DNA of 64,000 bases from Paenibacillus sp. MBLB1832 (GCF_032271945.1 NZ_CP130319.1:5783001-5847000); one strand, 5' to 3'; positions 45,086-56,217 are shown, counted from the stretch's first letter. Made by a program: numbers and translations. The notes: a model not told the origin generated them from the letters alone.

Positions 45086-45424
45086 GATCTTCTCCCTTTG
45101 AACGGTTTTGCATCTTTATGTAGTAATGACTCACATACCGTTACTATTCAGATACATAAATAAACCTTGATTAGACATAATATCCATTATGTTGTCTTTC
45201 ATTTGTTAAATTTAACACACTTTCCGTGCCTATTTCAACAAAATACTCGTCAACCATGTGATAGATTCGTGTCCATCACCAAAAGAAGTCGCTCTATCGG
45301 CTATTTTTTTGTATCATTTCCCAAACGCCTTTCGCCCATTTTGACTGAATTTGACGAATAGACATGAATGCTAGCAGGGAAGCTACAGGATGCTAAGCTA
45401 CGGCTGGGCAACTTCCCTCTTACC
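45086..45424. other. Intergenic region upstream of the endopeptidase
   Basis: About 340 bases hold the endopeptidase promoter region, the 14-base perfect palindrome TGTTAAATTTAACA (45204-45217) and a long GGGAAG / CTTCCC inverted repeat (45375-45419) that probably ends the upstream minus-strand gene. The palindrome overlaps WalR-box-like TGTTAA words, but the direct-repeat geometry of a WalR site is not clear. Confidence 0.45.
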
Positions 45425-46111
45425 TCAATATTTATTAAGAATATCGGTTAATTGTTTCAGTTCTTTATCACTCAAATACTTCTTGAGCGTCTCATTGATT
45501 TGCTCCAATTCCTGGGAGGTAATCCCGTCTTCAAGGATTGTGGACAGCGTTTGGACCTCATTCTGCGGCAGCTTAGCGACAACAAGTGAGAAAATTTTCA
45601 TCTTATCATCACTCGACAAGGCTTCTTTCTTTTTCGAGAAATCTTCCATGGACATGACAAGTTCTTTCTTCTCGCTGTCTTCCGTACGAGCGCTTCCCAT
45701 CACCGGGATTGCATCCTCCTCCTTGCCTGTTAATGTGCTTCCGCCTGTTGACGAACTATTGCTGCTGACTGACTGATGATCGTTCGGATTTGGACTAGAA
45801 CTCGGACTTGAACTTGGGAGGCTGGAGAGGCCTCCAGACAGGTTAGAAGTCGGCGCAGGCGACGCCGTTGCAGGCTGTTCTCCTAGAGCAGCTTGCTTCC
45901 CCCCGTCTTTCCCCCTAACTATATTCAGCTCTTCCGCCAATCTAGACGCAAATTCACCAAATTGAATCTTTTTACCCATCGCGGGTAACTGATATTGTCG
46001 AAATATATCCTCCACATACATGTTCACCACATACCAGGTTGTAAACATCGTTATGAACGTGATGAGTACGGTGGCTACGACGATTTTGCTTAACCAAGTG
46101 AATAATTTCAT
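45425..46111 (-). CDS. Uncharacterised membrane-anchored protein
   Basis: This 228-aa protein has one N-terminal TM helix (about 8-30). A low-complexity Ser/Pro/Asn/Thr-rich linker (about 75-130) leads to a helical C-terminal domain of about 95 residues (KIFSLVVAKLPQNEVQTLSTIL...). The layout suggests a cell-surface protein whose C-terminal domain is held away from the membrane. I do not recognise a characterised family. The ATG has AGGAG ten bases upstream. It lies between purA and the endopeptidase gene. Confidence 0.75.
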   Translation of the reverse strand: MKLFTWLSKIVVATVLITFITMFTTWYVVNMYVEDIFRQYQLPAMGKKIQFGEFASRLAEELNIVRGKDGGKQAALGEQPATASPAPTSNLSGGLSSLPSSSPSSSPNPNDHQSVSSNSSSTGGSTLTGKEEDAIPVMGSARTEDSEKKELVMSMEDFSKKKEALSSDDKMKIFSLVVAKLPQNEVQTLSTILEDGITSQELEQINETLKKYLSDKELKQLTDILNKY

Positions 46112-46207
46112 ATGGACGCTCACTCCTAACACGACTTGCGCTTAAATAGGCTTCTCCCCCCAGTATCGACGAAAACATGACCAGAATATCCCTCTAGGCA
46201 AAAAGAA

Positions 46208-46242
46208 AATCCTCTAAGCTGCTAAGCAGCCTAGAGGATGGT
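46208..46242 (-). terminator. purA terminator
   Basis: The stem ATCCTCTA-GCTGCT / AGCAGC-TAGAGGAT is followed by TTTTCTTTTT on the minus strand, just after purA. Confidence 0.85.
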
Positions 46243-46258
46243 TATGTTTCGCTATGGA

Positions 46259-47959
<1,701 letters not shown>

Positions 47960-47975
47960 TGCTCCACGTGGAACA
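47960..47975. promoter_or_regulatory. parS-like site near dnaB
   Basis: On the minus strand TGTTCCACGTGGAGCA matches the canonical TGTTCCACGTGAAACA in 14 of 16 positions, including the CCACGTG centre. It lies between purA and dnaB, in the near-origin zone where ParB sites are expected. Confidence 0.5.
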
Positions 47976-47979
47976 TCGA

Positions 47980-48004
47980 AAAGCAGCCCTAATGCCCGGC
48001 TGCT
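47980..48004 (-). terminator. dnaB terminator overlapping the last codons
   Basis: On the minus strand GCAGCC-GGGCATTA-GGGCTGC-TTTTC forms a hairpin whose first arm lies in the last codons of dnaB. Confidence 0.6.
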
Positions 48005-49350
48005 TCTTGATGACTACGATCCATATTCACGAATTTATTGAATTGCTTGAGGAAGGCCAGCTCTACCGTGCCTACGGGGCCGTTACGCTGTTTAGCAATA
48101 ATGATCTCGATAATATTCTTCTTCTCCGATTCCTTATCGTAGTAATCGTCCCGGTAAAGGAACGCTACGATGTCGGCATCTTGCTCAATCGATCCCGATT
48201 CCCGAAGGTCAGACATCATCGGGCGCTTATCTTGCCGCTGCTCAACACCCCGGCTGAGCTGTGAGAGCGCGATAACAGGCACATTGAGCTCACGGGCAAT
48301 CTGTTTCAACGTACGTGAAATCTCGGAGACCTCTTGCTGACGGTTGTCGCCTTTGCCGCGGCCGGCAATGAGCTGCAAGTAGTCGATGAGAATCATGCCG
48401 AGCCCCTTCTCTTGCTGCAGCCTACGGCACTTCGCGCGGATATCCGAGACCGTAATCGTCGGGGTATCGTCGATGAAAATATTCGCCTCTGACAGCGCAC
48501 CGATCGCCATCGTCAGCTTCTCCCAGTCGTCGCCTTCCAATTGACCCGTCCGCATGCGATTCGCATCGACGTTGGACTCGGCGCACACCATACGCTGTAC
48601 GAGCTGCGCCGCGCCCATCTCGAGCGAGAAGATAGCGACGGTCTCTTTGGCGCGGACGCCGACGTTCTGGGCAACGTTCAAGGCGAAGGCGGTTTTCCCT
48701 ACGGAAGGACGCGCCGCCAGAATAATCAAATCTGAACGCTGGAAGCCAGATGTCATCTTGTCCAAGTCCAGGAAGCCAGAAGGGATTCCTGTGGAACCTC
48801 CCTTGTTCGAGTATAGGTGTTCTACCTTCTCGAATACTTCCATGAGCACGTCGCGGATCCCGACGAAACCGCTCGAGCTGCGGCGCTGCGAGATTTCAAG
48901 GATTTTCTTCTCCGCATCACTGAGCATCAACCCTACATCATCTTCATTGGCGTAGCCATCAGATACGATTTGGGTCGCTGTTCGGATGAGACGGCGAAGC
49001 ATCGATTTCTCCTCGACAATCGCCGCGTAGTAGTCAATGTTTGCGGCCGTCGGTACGGCATTCGCCAGCTCAGACAAGTAAGTCACGCCGCCAATTTCTT
49101 CAAGCTGCCCCTTGTTTTGAAGAAGCGCTGTGAGGGTAATTAAATCGACGGGCTCTTGATCGCTTGCGAGCTCTACAATCGCCTCGAAGATCCGCTGATG
49201 CGAACCTCGATAGAAATCGTCGCTCGTAATCCGCTCCATTGCAGTAATCAAGGCATCGCCGTTTATCAGGATCGCGCCTAGAACGGCTTGTTCGGCTTCT
49301 ATATTTTGAGGCGGTACACGATCCATAAACATATTATCTCCGTTGCTCAT
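47989..49350 (-). CDS. dnaB: Replicative DNA helicase DnaB (DnaC of B. subtilis)
   Basis: This 453-aa hexameric helicase has an N-terminal primase-binding domain (PPQNIEAEQAVLGAI), Walker A ARPSVGKTAF near residue 205, Walker B LIDYLQLI and the C-terminal arginine-finger region LSQLSRGVEQRQDKRP. It unwinds DNA at the replication fork. It follows rplI on the same strand after a hairpin. A downstream ATG (MFMDRVPPQ) is an alternative start. Confidence 0.96.
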   Translation of the reverse strand: MSNGDNMFMDRVPPQNIEAEQAVLGAILINGDALITAMERITSDDFYRGSHQRIFEAIVELASDQEPVDLITLTALLQNKGQLEEIGGVTYLSELANAVPTAANIDYYAAIVEEKSMLRRLIRTATQIVSDGYANEDDVGLMLSDAEKKILEISQRRSSSGFVGIRDVLMEVFEKVEHLYSNKGGSTGIPSGFLDLDKMTSGFQRSDLIILAARPSVGKTAFALNVAQNVGVRAKETVAIFSLEMGAAQLVQRMVCAESNVDANRMRTGQLEGDDWEKLTMAIGALSEANIFIDDTPTITVSDIRAKCRRLQQEKGLGMILIDYLQLIAGRGKGDNRQQEVSEISRTLKQIARELNVPVIALSQLSRGVEQRQDKRPMMSDLRESGSIEQDADIVAFLYRDDYYDKESEKKNIIEIIIAKQRNGPVGTVELAFLKQFNKFVNMDRSHQEAAGH

Positions 49351-49419
49351 GCTGCTGTACCCACCCTTCTTGTCATGGTTATTGTTTTTACTAGATTGCT
49401 AGAATTAAGTTCACAAGAG

Positions 49420-49447
49420 AGAAGAGCCCCATACCGCGGGACTCTTG
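49420..49447 (-). terminator. Hairpin between rplI and dnaB
   Basis: The AAGAG-CCC / GGG-CTCTT inverted repeat with mismatches lies after rplI. The U-tract is poor, so termination may be partial. Confidence 0.5.
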
Positions 49448-49474
49448 TTCTCTATCTTTCCCTATTCAGGTGTC

Positions 49475-49924
49475 CTACTTCTCTTCCGTTACATGCACGT
49501 TAAGGCTTGACGTTACTTCCGCATGCAGCTTCACGGCAACCTTCGTTACGCCTAGCGTACGAATCGGTTCTTCCAGAACAATTTTACGCTTATCTAACAC
49601 GATCTTATATTGTTTCTCTAGCACTTCCGCAATTTGTTTACTAGGGATAGCTCCGAACAAACGGCCGCCTTCGCCGGCTTTCGCTTTGATCTGAACGGTC
49701 ATTTCGCTCAGCTTCTCGCCTAGTGCCTGCGCATCCGCCTTCTCTTGATCCTTGCGGCGTTGCTCGGCTTTCTTCTGATTATCCAGCACCTTAACCGTCC
49801 CTTGTGTCGCTGGAGCGGCTAAACCTTGTGCGATCAGGAAGTTCTGTGCGTACCCTTCGGATACTTCTTTCACATCGCCTTTCTTGCCTTGGCCCTTCAC
49901 GTCTTTCAGTAAAATGACTTTCAT
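49475..49924 (-). CDS. rplI: 50S ribosomal protein L9
   Basis: This 149-aa protein begins [30 protein letters not shown], the diagnostic N-terminal RNA-binding domain of L9, followed by the long central helix and the C-terminal domain. It overlaps the gdpP stop by four bases, as in other Firmicutes. Confidence 0.97.
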   Translation of the reverse strand: MKVILLKDVKGQGKKGDVKEVSEGYAQNFLIAQGLAAPATQGTVKVLDNQKKAEQRRKDQEKADAQALGEKLSEMTVQIKAKAGEGGRLFGAIPSKQIAEVLEKQYKIVLDKRKIVLEEPIRTLGVTKVAVKLHAEVTSSLNVHVTEEK

Positions 49925-51882
49925 TCGAAAAGTCCCTCCTCTTCCTGCATATCGGCTAGTACTTGTTTCAATCGATTCGCTGCTTCCTCAAGCGTGCCTT
50001 CCATTTGCGTCGCAGCGTTGGTCAAATGACCGCCGCCGCCCAGTCGCTCCATGACAACCTGCACATTCATTTGGCCCAGCGATCTCGCGCTAATCCCAAT
50101 TAATCCGTCCGGTCGTTCGGCAATTACGAAGGAAGCCATAATATTCGTCATATTCAACAATGTATCAGCAACTTGCGCAATCTTCAACTGAGAATATTTA
50201 CGCGCTGGCTCAGCAACTGCCAAAGCCACATGATCATACAGCGTTTCGGTGTGCTTCACAATCTCAGCACGCTCGATATACGAATGCAGATCTTCCTTCA
50301 GCAGCTTCTGGATGAGTGCGGAATCCGCCCCGTTCCGGCGCAGGTACGACGCAGCTTCGAAGGTTCTGGCTCCCGTCCGCAAGCTGAAGCTCTTCGTATC
50401 AACCACGATGCCCGCTAAAAGCATCGTCGCTTCGATCACTTCCATCGAGAGCTTCTCATTGATATACTGCAGCAGCTCGGTCACCAGCTCGCACGTAGAC
50501 GACGCGTAGGGCTCCATATAGACGAGCGTAGCGTCGTGGATGAACTCCTCACTTCGACGGTGATGATCGACCACCACGACCCTGCTCGTTTGCTGCAGCA
50601 GCCTCGGCTCAGCGACCATCGACGCTTTGTGTGTATCCACCACAACCGCGAGCGAACGCTGCGTCGTAATCTGCAGACCCTGCTCGGGCGTAATGAACCA
50701 GCGGTGCAATCGCTCGTCCGTCCGAATCGTTTCCATGACTTTCTCGATGGAAGGATTCACACCTTCCAGGACAATGTATCCTTCCTTGCCAACGACCTGC
50801 ACGGCTTTCAGCACACCGATCGCGGCACCGATTGAATCCATGTCTGGGAAGCGATGCCCCATGATGATGATCTTGTCGCTATCTTTCATGAGATCGCGCA
50901 GCGCATGCGAGATGACCCTCGCTCTAACGCGCGTACGCTTCTCCACCGCGTTCGTACGGCCCCCGTAGAAGGAGAGGCGCTGCCCGACCTTTACCGTCAC
51001 TTGGTCGCCGCCGCGGCCTAGCGACATGTCCAGTCCCATTTGTGCCATTTGCCCAAGCTCGGTCAATTGTTCGGCCCCTGAAGCAATCCCAATGCTCAAT
51101 GTCAGCGGGAGCTTATTCTCAATCGTAAGATCGCGCACATCGTCAAGAATCTCAAACCGTGTTTGCTCTAGCTGACGCAGCGCCTTTTGATCCATCAGGA
51201 TCAAGAAGCGATCGGACGAAGTCCGACGCAAATACAGCTGATTCTTCTGTGCCCACTCTGTAATCTCGCCTGTTACCTTCGCCAACATGATGCTCCGCGC
51301 TTGATCGTCCAACCCTTGCGTTGCCTCTTCCAGATTGTCCATCATCACGATGCCAATCGCCGTCTTGCTATCTTCGTACTTCTTCGCAAGCAGCGCCTGC
51401 TCCGTAATCTCGCGCAGATAGATCAGACGCTCCTCAGGGCGAGACCATACTTGGTAGATGAGCTGGCCGACTTTCATCTCCAGCTTATCGTTTTTGTCTT
51501 TCCTATTTTTCAAATCAGGAAATAAATCAAAGAGCGGCTCTCCAATGACGGAGTCCTGCCCTACCATTTTCGCAACAAATGGATTATGCCACTCAATACG
51601 CTTCTCATCATTATATAAGATAATACCGATCGGCAAGCCGCTCATCACTTCGTTGCCAGCCTTTTTCACCCGATGTGTGATCGTCCCGATATACGTATTC
51701 AGTTCACGACGGAAGGCCGTCTCCGCTTGCAAGGTGAAATACGCCATCACACCGCAGAGCAGGAAAGCCGTGAGGCCCAGCCACCATTTGAACATATAGA
51801 GCATGGCTGTCAAGCTGATGAGCAGAATGAACATCCACACAATGTGTTGACCGTGCCACCGCTTCAAAAGGAACTTCGGCAT
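49921..51882 (-). CDS. gdpP: GdpP, membrane c-di-AMP phosphodiesterase
   Basis: This 653-aa protein has two TM helices (about 10-55), a PAS-like domain (about 80-145) and a degenerate GGDEF domain (SSDRF in place of GGDEF). The DHH/DHHA1 phosphodiesterase shows [25 protein letters not shown] and [10 protein letters not shown]. It hydrolyses c-di-AMP to pApA and so controls potassium and osmolyte balance and cell-wall stress tolerance. It lies between yybS and rplI. Confidence 0.96.
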   Translation of the reverse strand: MPKFLLKRWHGQHIVWMFILLISLTAMLYMFKWWLGLTAFLLCGVMAYFTLQAETAFRRELNTYIGTITHRVKKAGNEVMSGLPIGIILYNDEKRIEWHNPFVAKMVGQDSVIGEPLFDLFPDLKNRKDKNDKLEMKVGQLIYQVWSRPEERLIYLREITEQALLAKKYEDSKTAIGIVMMDNLEEATQGLDDQARSIMLAKVTGEITEWAQKNQLYLRRTSSDRFLILMDQKALRQLEQTRFEILDDVRDLTIENKLPLTLSIGIASGAEQLTELGQMAQMGLDMSLGRGGDQVTVKVGQRLSFYGGRTNAVEKRTRVRARVISHALRDLMKDSDKIIIMGHRFPDMDSIGAAIGVLKAVQVVGKEGYIVLEGVNPSIEKVMETIRTDERLHRWFITPEQGLQITTQRSLAVVVDTHKASMVAEPRLLQQTSRVVVVDHHRRSEEFIHDATLVYMEPYASSTCELVTELLQYINEKLSMEVIEATMLLAGIVVDTKSFSLRTGARTFEAASYLRRNGADSALIQKLLKEDLHSYIERAEIVKHTETLYDHVALAVAEPARKYSQLKIAQVADTLLNMTNIMASFVIAERPDGLIGISARSLGQMNVQVVMERLGGGGHLTNAATQMEGTLEEAANRLKQVLADMQEEEGLFE

Positions 51883-51900
51883 TCGAACTAGCCCCTAATC

Positions 51901-52815
51901 CTATAAATTTTTCTTAAACCGTTCACGGATTGGAAACGCAACATCAAATACCCCTAATAAGCTGTAAACAACGAAGAAAGGTGGCATGAAGACGAGGATA
52001 ATGATTGCGACAATAGGTAAAATCGGCTTCCATTTGTTCGCGTGCGCAACATAGAAGAGAAATCCGATTGCTTGCAAAGCAAATACGAACATCAATAACG
52101 GCAAGGCATTCATTAACAGCGTGGAAATGAGTGAGCTTGCGTCTGGTTTAATGAATAAATCCAGCACAAAGGCTACTAAATAAATCCACACAAGCGATCG
52201 CTGCAGCATCCACTCTCTCATCGGACGCAGGCCTGGGATGCCTTCCCCTGTTTTATTCAAGAACCGCCGCGTCACACCGTGCGTAACAAACGTTACGAAG
52301 AGTGCCATGCAGATGAGATACAACGGGATCACCTGAACGATGAAGCCCACATACCAATCCTGATCTTTGGGCAAAATCTCTTGAACACTCGCCGGCATCG
52401 TCGCAATGCTATCGAGCATGAATTGTTTGAACTCGGTCACAGGATCTAGGCCCAACACAAATCCGACAAGCAGACCGATTAAGGACTCGGCTAGGATGGT
52501 CACAATCCCTGCTGTCAGCACGGTTCGTGCCGCAGCTTTGCGCTTATACAGATTCCCCATCGCCAGCACAGGCGGCAGCAGGAACAGTGAAATCGTAATA
52601 AGATAGAACCCTAACCACTGCGTAAGTATGTAAACGATGAGCAGGGAGATCACATAACTGATCACAAATTTCTTCGTGCTTGAATTCACATATAACATCA
52701 GAACGGGAACTAACAGAAAACTACATGTCAAAATAATCCATGGCGTCATCAGCGAAAGCAATGAGAGAATCATTACCACGCTCCAGATGATGCTCTGCCA
52801 ACTTCGATTCCCCAA
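51901..52815 (-). CDS. yybS: YybS, DUF2232 membrane protein
   Basis: This 304-aa protein has about eight membrane helices and belongs to the DUF2232 family always found near gdpP in bacilli. The function is unknown; an ECF-transporter-like substrate-binding fold is possible. The start is TTG with AGAGGTGAG upstream. It lies 18 bases before gdpP and six bases after the MazG-like gene. Confidence 0.9.
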   Translation of the reverse strand: MGNRSWQSIIWSVVMILSLLSLMTPWIILTCSFLLVPVLMLYVNSSTKKFVISYVISLLIVYILTQWLGFYLITISLFLLPPVLAMGNLYKRKAAARTVLTAGIVTILAESLIGLLVGFVLGLDPVTEFKQFMLDSIATMPASVQEILPKDQDWYVGFIVQVIPLYLICMALFVTFVTHGVTRRFLNKTGEGIPGLRPMREWMLQRSLVWIYLVAFVLDLFIKPDASSLISTLLMNALPLLMFVFALQAIGFLFYVAHANKWKPILPIVAIIILVFMPPFFVVYSLLGVFDVAFPIRERFKKNL

Positions 52816-52821
52816 CCGGGC

Positions 52822-53133
52822 TCACCTCTTACGTAAATGTTCTTCGAGCGATGAAATGTCGCCGTACCAATCCTCAAGTTGATGGCCCTCTTGGCGGTGC
52901 TTCTTCATTTTCTCCACAATAGCTTCGTCTAAACTGCGATAAGAAATCCCAAGTCTTCTGCCCAAAATATAGCCGCTCGAAATCAAGCTGGCCAGTCCAT
53001 CGATCATCTTCGCATGACTGCCTTCCCACATGCCTTTCAGCAGATGGGCTACATGATCTACCACTTCTGTTTTGAGCCACTCAATGACTTTGGCCCGTCT
53101 GGCTAGGTCGACATCTTTGTCCCTATTCAGCAA
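52822..53133 (-). CDS. MazG-like family protein
   Basis: This 103-aa all-helical protein resembles the Firmicute MazG-like family (related to nucleotide pyrophosphohydrolases) but lacks the full metal-binding EExxE pattern, so its catalytic role is doubtful. The start is TTG with AGGAGAG seven bases upstream. It is the first gene of the yybS-gdpP-rplI group. Confidence 0.75.
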   Translation of the reverse strand: MLNRDKDVDLARRAKVIEWLKTEVVDHVAHLLKGMWEGSHAKMIDGLASLISSGYILGRRLGISYRSLDEAIVEKMKKHRQEGHQLEDWYGDISSLEEHLRKR

Positions 53134-53206
53134 CCGTCATCTCTCCTCATCTCATTAGAGCGATACGCTTCAATTATACCACAAAGTGGTACTAGAAAAG
53201 AAAGCC

Positions 53207-53545
53207 CTATAGGGGGATTCGATCACCTGCTGTCGACGGGGTTGAGATGACGAGGAAATCGACCTCTTCCTTCGATTCATTGCGTATTTGATGAGCCACG
53301 CCAGGCTCAATGGTGCAGCCATCTTGCGGCTGTAGCGTGAACTCTTGGCCATCTACCCACATCACCGCTTCTCCTTTTAAAATAAAAAAGAACTGCTTCG
53401 CCTTCTCGTGCCGATGTTTGATTTCACTGGTGCCTGCCGGCATGCGCTCTTGAATGATCGTGCGGTCTGCGCTCCGCTCCAAGAACCAACCATCACATTG
53501 GTCGCCCCATACATAGTGCTCTGCTTTGTCTTTGTTGATGTGCAT
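53207..53545 (-). CDS. Single-domain cupin protein
   Basis: This 112-aa cupin has the metal-binding motif 1 (IKHRHEKAKQFFFILKGEA, two His and a Gln in place of the usual Glu) and motif 2 (IEPGVAHQIRNE, one His). It could be a small dioxygenase, isomerase or binding protein; the substrate is unknown. The ATG has GGGAG seven bases upstream. It is separated from rpsR by the rpsR terminator. Confidence 0.85.
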   Translation of the reverse strand: MHINKDKAEHYVWGDQCDGWFLERSADRTIIQERMPAGTSEIKHRHEKAKQFFFILKGEAVMWVDGQEFTLQPQDGCTIEPGVAHQIRNESKEEVDFLVISTPSTAGDRIPL

Positions 53546-53571
53546 GTGAATGCTCCCTTCTTGGGATAAAA

Positions 53572-53606
53572 TAAAAGAGCAATCGGTTGCCCGACTGCTC
53601 TTTATT
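53572..53606 (-). terminator. Terminator of the rpsF-ssb-rpsR operon
   Basis: The stem AAAGAGCA-TCGG / CCGA-TGCTCTTT is followed by TATTTTAT on the minus strand. Confidence 0.85.
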
Positions 53607-53612
53607 TCGAAA

Positions 53613-53900
53613 CTATTCCGTTGTGTAAGGAAGCAACGCGATTGTACGGGAACGCTTGATAGCGATCGTCAAAGCACGTTGGTACTTAGCGGAAGTTCCA
53701 GTTACACGTCTAGGAAGGATTTTCCCACGCTCGCTGATGAACTTTTTAAGAGTCTCGATATCTTTATAATCAATATGCTTGATTTTGTTTACAGTGAAGT
53801 AACAAACCTTACGGCGTTTACCTTTACCGCCTTTGCCACGAGGAGCAAATTTGCGATCTGCACGGTCATCACCATTGTTGTCTCTTTTTTGGAAAGCCAT
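53613..53900 (-). CDS. rpsR: 30S ribosomal protein S18
   Basis: This 95-aa protein carries the diagnostic region [38 protein letters not shown]. The first 30 residues form a Gly/Lys/Arg-rich basic tail longer than in E. coli, as usual for bacilli. S18 pairs with S6, encoded two genes earlier. It is the last gene of rpsF-ssb-rpsR. Confidence 0.97.
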   Translation of the reverse strand: MAFQKRDNNGDDRADRKFAPRGKGGKGKRRKVCYFTVNKIKHIDYKDIETLKKFISERGKILPRRVTGTSAKYQRALTIAIKRSRTIALLPYTTE

Positions 53901-53925
53901 TGTGTCTCTTCAGTCCTTTCTACGT

Positions 53926-54402
53926 TTAGAATGGCAAATCATCATCGGAAATATCGATCGGTTTCCCGTCATCTATGAAAGGATCCTGCTGCTCGCGTGA
54001 CCCACCGCCGCGATTGCTGCTTCCGCCGCCGTAGCCTGCGTTCGCATTAGATGATCCGCCTTCTTCGCGATTTCCGCCGCCGCTAGATTCAAGGAAACGT
54101 ACATTATCGGCAATTACTTCAGTCACGTATACACGTTTACCTTCGTTATTGTCGTAATTCCGTACTTGAATGCGTCCTTCAACTGCTGTTAAACGACCTT
54201 TACGCAAGTAGTTCGCGCATGTTTCGGCAAGCTGCCTCCACGTGACGATATTGATAAAGTCCGCTTCCCGTTCTTTCGAGCCACCGCTCGTGAAAGGACG
54301 GTCCACAGCAAGCGTGAATTGGGTAACTGCTACCCCAGCTGGTGTATAACGAAGCTCTGGATCTCTGGTCAATCGACCGATAAGAATTACACGGTTCAAC
54401 AT
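53926..54402 (-). CDS. ssb: Single-stranded DNA-binding protein
   Basis: This 158-aa SSB has an N-terminal OB fold ([25 protein letters not shown]), a Gly/Ser/Asn-rich linker and the acidic tail DISDDDLPF that recruits replication and repair partners. It lies between rpsF and rpsR, the conserved arrangement. Confidence 0.97.
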   Translation of the reverse strand: MLNRVILIGRLTRDPELRYTPAGVAVTQFTLAVDRPFTSGGSKEREADFINIVTWRQLAETCANYLRKGRLTAVEGRIQVRNYDNNEGKRVYVTEVIADNVRFLESSGGGNREEGGSSNANAGYGGGSSNRGGGSREQQDPFIDDGKPIDISDDDLPF

Positions 54403-54436
54403 GGAACAACCCTCCTGACGAAGAATACTGGCACGA

Positions 54437-54724
54437 TTAAGCTACGTCGTTAACGATTAAGTGACGAATTACTTCGTCAGAAATCTTAAGTACGCGATCA
54501 AGTTCAGCTACAACAGCAGGTTCTGCGTTGAAGTGTACTAGCACATAGTGCCCGTCACGAAACTTATTGATTTCATACGCAAGACGGCGTTTACCCATCA
54601 GATCCTGTTTGGAGACTTCTCCCCCACCGTTCGTGATGATGCCTTGAAACTTCTCAACCGTAGATTGAACAACTTCTTGCTCAACGTCAGTACGAATGAT
54701 GTACATCAATTCATATTTGCGCAT
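54437..54724 (-). CDS. rpsF: 30S ribosomal protein S6
   Basis: This 95-aa protein begins [17 protein letters not shown] and shows the [19 protein letters not shown] motif of S6. The start is fixed by AGGAGGTGA six bases upstream; a frame opening at 54763 has no such signal. It is the first gene of the operon; its promoter and leader lie just upstream. Confidence 0.97.
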   Translation of the reverse strand: MRKYELMYIIRTDVEQEVVQSTVEKFQGIITNGGGEVSKQDLMGKRRLAYEINKFRDGHYVLVHFNAEPAVVAELDRVLKISDEVIRHLIVNDVA

Positions 54725-54822
54725 GTATGTCACCTCCTTTTGGACTAAGCGGCTCCTATTCAAACTTGCTTGGCAAGCGATGGAGCAAGGAGCGAGGATT
54801 CTTTCAAAACTCGCACCTGAAT
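54725..54822 (-). promoter_or_regulatory. rpsF leader, possible S6:S18 autoregulatory RNA
   Basis: The roughly 90-base leader between promoter and rpsF contains CGCTTGCCAAGC and GGAGCCGC elements that can pair and expose a CCG, as in the S6:S18-binding leader of other bacteria. Structure was judged by eye only, so this is tentative. Confidence 0.35.
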
Positions 54823-54851
54823 ACTATAGCAAATCGCGCGGCAAATTACAA
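54823..54851 (-). promoter_or_regulatory. Sigma-A promoter of the rpsF operon
   Basis: On the minus strand TTGTAA (54851-54846), a 17-base spacer and TATAGT (54828-54823) make a good vegetative promoter about 100 bases before rpsF. Confidence 0.65.
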
Positions 54852-54965
54852 GTTTTTATCACAGCATTCGCGCAGGAGGAAGCTGGCAAAGGATATGATA
54901 CATGCTTCGCTCCCTGTAGGGCATTCTATTTATGATTGTTATTCTTATGAAGAGGTGATTCAGTC

Positions 54966-55157
54966 GTGGGTGAATGGACACATTTTAATGAAGGCGATCA
55001 TGTACCAAACGATGGCGAATATATGGAGATTGGCGAGAATGCCTTTCATATGGGGATTACCAATCCCCAAACGGTCACGTTGAAGAAAGGCGACAGGTTC
55101 CCGGCAACGAGCAATCATAATCGGAAATGGCATAAAAAAGGCGGCAAGCGCATGTAG
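54966..55157 (+). CDS. YjzC family small protein
   Basis: This 63-aa protein resembles the YjzC family: acidic N-terminus, PNDGEYMEIGENAF, NPQTVTLKKGDRFPATSNHNRKW and a basic C-terminus. The family function is unknown; in B. subtilis it is associated with late sporulation. The start is GTG with AGAGGTG upstream. It is divergent from rpsF. Confidence 0.82.
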   Translation: MGEWTHFNEGDHVPNDGEYMEIGENAFHMGITNPQTVTLKKGDRFPATSNHNRKWHKKGGKRM

Positions 55158-55175
55158 TTCTTTTTATAATGAAAA

Positions 55176-55213
55176 AGGAAGCTCCCTCCGACTTCGGTTA
55201 AGGGGGCTTCCCG
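55176..55213. terminator. Bidirectional terminator between yjzC-like gene and lipoprotein gene
   Basis: The GGAAGC-CCCT / AGGG-GCTTCC hairpin lies between the convergent genes, with A-rich and T-rich flanks. Confidence 0.7.
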
Positions 55214-55223
55214 CATTTAAGGA

Positions 55224-55646
55224 TTATTTCTGATACACACGCTTCTCAGAAATCTTACCATTTGCAAAATACACGAACTCCGCATAATACCCTGACTGAT
55301 TCGAGATTACAAATTCATAGGAACGCTTCCCGTTCTCTTCTTTAACCAGTTTGCCTTTGGCCCCTGTCTCCTTCACGAGATCATCATAGGTGCTCGTCAT
55401 CGAAATTTTCTCCACTTGTTCTTTAGTAATCGTCGAGGCTGTCTCCGCTGCTCCGCCGTTCATACCCGTCGTCGGCGATGTTGTGACCGCTCCGCCTGCA
55501 TTCGTCCCGATAGGCGCCGCAGAAGCCGTCACTGGGGGTTGCACCGTTGACCCTGGTGTTGGACTAGCTATCGTTGTATTGTCCTTCTTTGCGCATCCTG
55601 ACGCTACTACCGTGGTGACTGCAAGCACGATGATCCATTTCTTCAT
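55224..55646 (-). CDS. Small lipoprotein with low-complexity linker
   Basis: This 140-aa protein has a lipoprotein signal peptide with lipobox VVASGC (Cys about residue 18) and an Ala/Thr/Pro/Gly-rich linker. The C-terminal domain of about 70 residues (ISMTSTYDDLVKETGAKGKLVKEENGKRSYEF...) looks like a BLIP/SmpA-type fold seen in binding lipoproteins. It is probably attached to the outside of the membrane. The function is unknown. Confidence 0.8.
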   Translation of the reverse strand: MKKWIIVLAVTTVVASGCAKKDNTTIASPTPGSTVQPPVTASAAPIGTNAGGAVTTSPTTGMNGGAAETASTITKEQVEKISMTSTYDDLVKETGAKGKLVKEENGKRSYEFVISNQSGYYAEFVYFANGKISEKRVYQK

Positions 55647-55754
55647 CTATACATCGACTCCCTCTATTTCAAACGATTTCACCACCCCATACTCATGGGC
55701 TAATCGTTAGCTTGCTTCCCATGCATTTGATTTATTCCTTAATTATGGGAATGA

Positions 55755-55796
55755 AAAAAGCCGCCAATACCCTTTACGGATATTAACGGCTTTTAT
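55755..55796 (-). terminator. Terminator after tRNA-Ser
   Basis: The stem AAAGCCG-TAAT / GTATTGGCGGCTTTTTTC on the minus strand has a T-run directly downstream of the tRNA. Confidence 0.75.
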
Positions 55797-55810
55797 TTTC
55801 TGTTCCGGTA

Positions 55811-55898
55811 CGGAAAGAGTGGGATTCGAACCCACGCACGCCTCGCGACGCCTAGCTGATTTCGAGTCAGCCCCCTTGGGCCTCTTGGGTACCTTTCC
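55811..55898 (-). tRNA. tRNA-Ser (anticodon CGA)
   Basis: The 88-base cloverleaf on the minus strand has acceptor stem GGAAAGG / TCTTTCC and anticodon stem GCTGA-CTCGAAA-TCAGC with anticodon CGA. It also has a long variable arm (class II, typical of Ser) and T-arm GTGGGTTCGAATCCCAC. The discriminator base is G and CCA is not encoded. Confidence 0.93.
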
Positions 55899-55975
55899 AA
55901 GAAAAATGAGAACAGGACTTATTGTAACAAAAAAGTCTGTCTCTCGCAAGTAGTTTGATCAACTTTCTATATTTA

Positions 55976-56200
55976 CTAGGTAGCCTCTTCCCCCGCCACA
56001 TCAATGGACGCGTTGCTGCGCAATATTTTTTTCAGCTTACTCTCGAACTTGGTTCTTGGCACCAAGACGCTGTGTTTGCATCCCACGCATTTAATCCGAA
56101 TGTCCATCCCCATTCGAATAATTTCCATTTCATTCGTGCCGCAGGGATGGGGCTTTTTCATTTGCACAACGTCGCCAAGCTGGTACTCTTTCTTCTCCAT
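55976..56200 (-). CDS. DUF951 family protein
   Basis: This 74-aa protein of the DUF951 family has YQLGDVVQMKKPHPCGTNEMEIIRMGMDIRIKCVGC. The CG and CVGC cysteines suggest a small metal-binding or OB-like fold, and the C-terminus is basic. The function is unknown. It follows the mscS gene by 17 bases in one operon, the order seen in bacilli near ychF and rpsF. No ychF is present in the window. Confidence 0.88.
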   Translation of the reverse strand: MEKKEYQLGDVVQMKKPHPCGTNEMEIIRMGMDIRIKCVGCKHSVLVPRTKFESKLKKILRSNASIDVAGEEAT

Positions 56201-56217
56201 CTTAGTTCCCCTCCCAT

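Noticed and set aside
55743-55949. Open frame on the minus strand across the tRNA-Ser region
   Set aside because: It runs through the tRNA and its terminator and is a by-product of those sequences.
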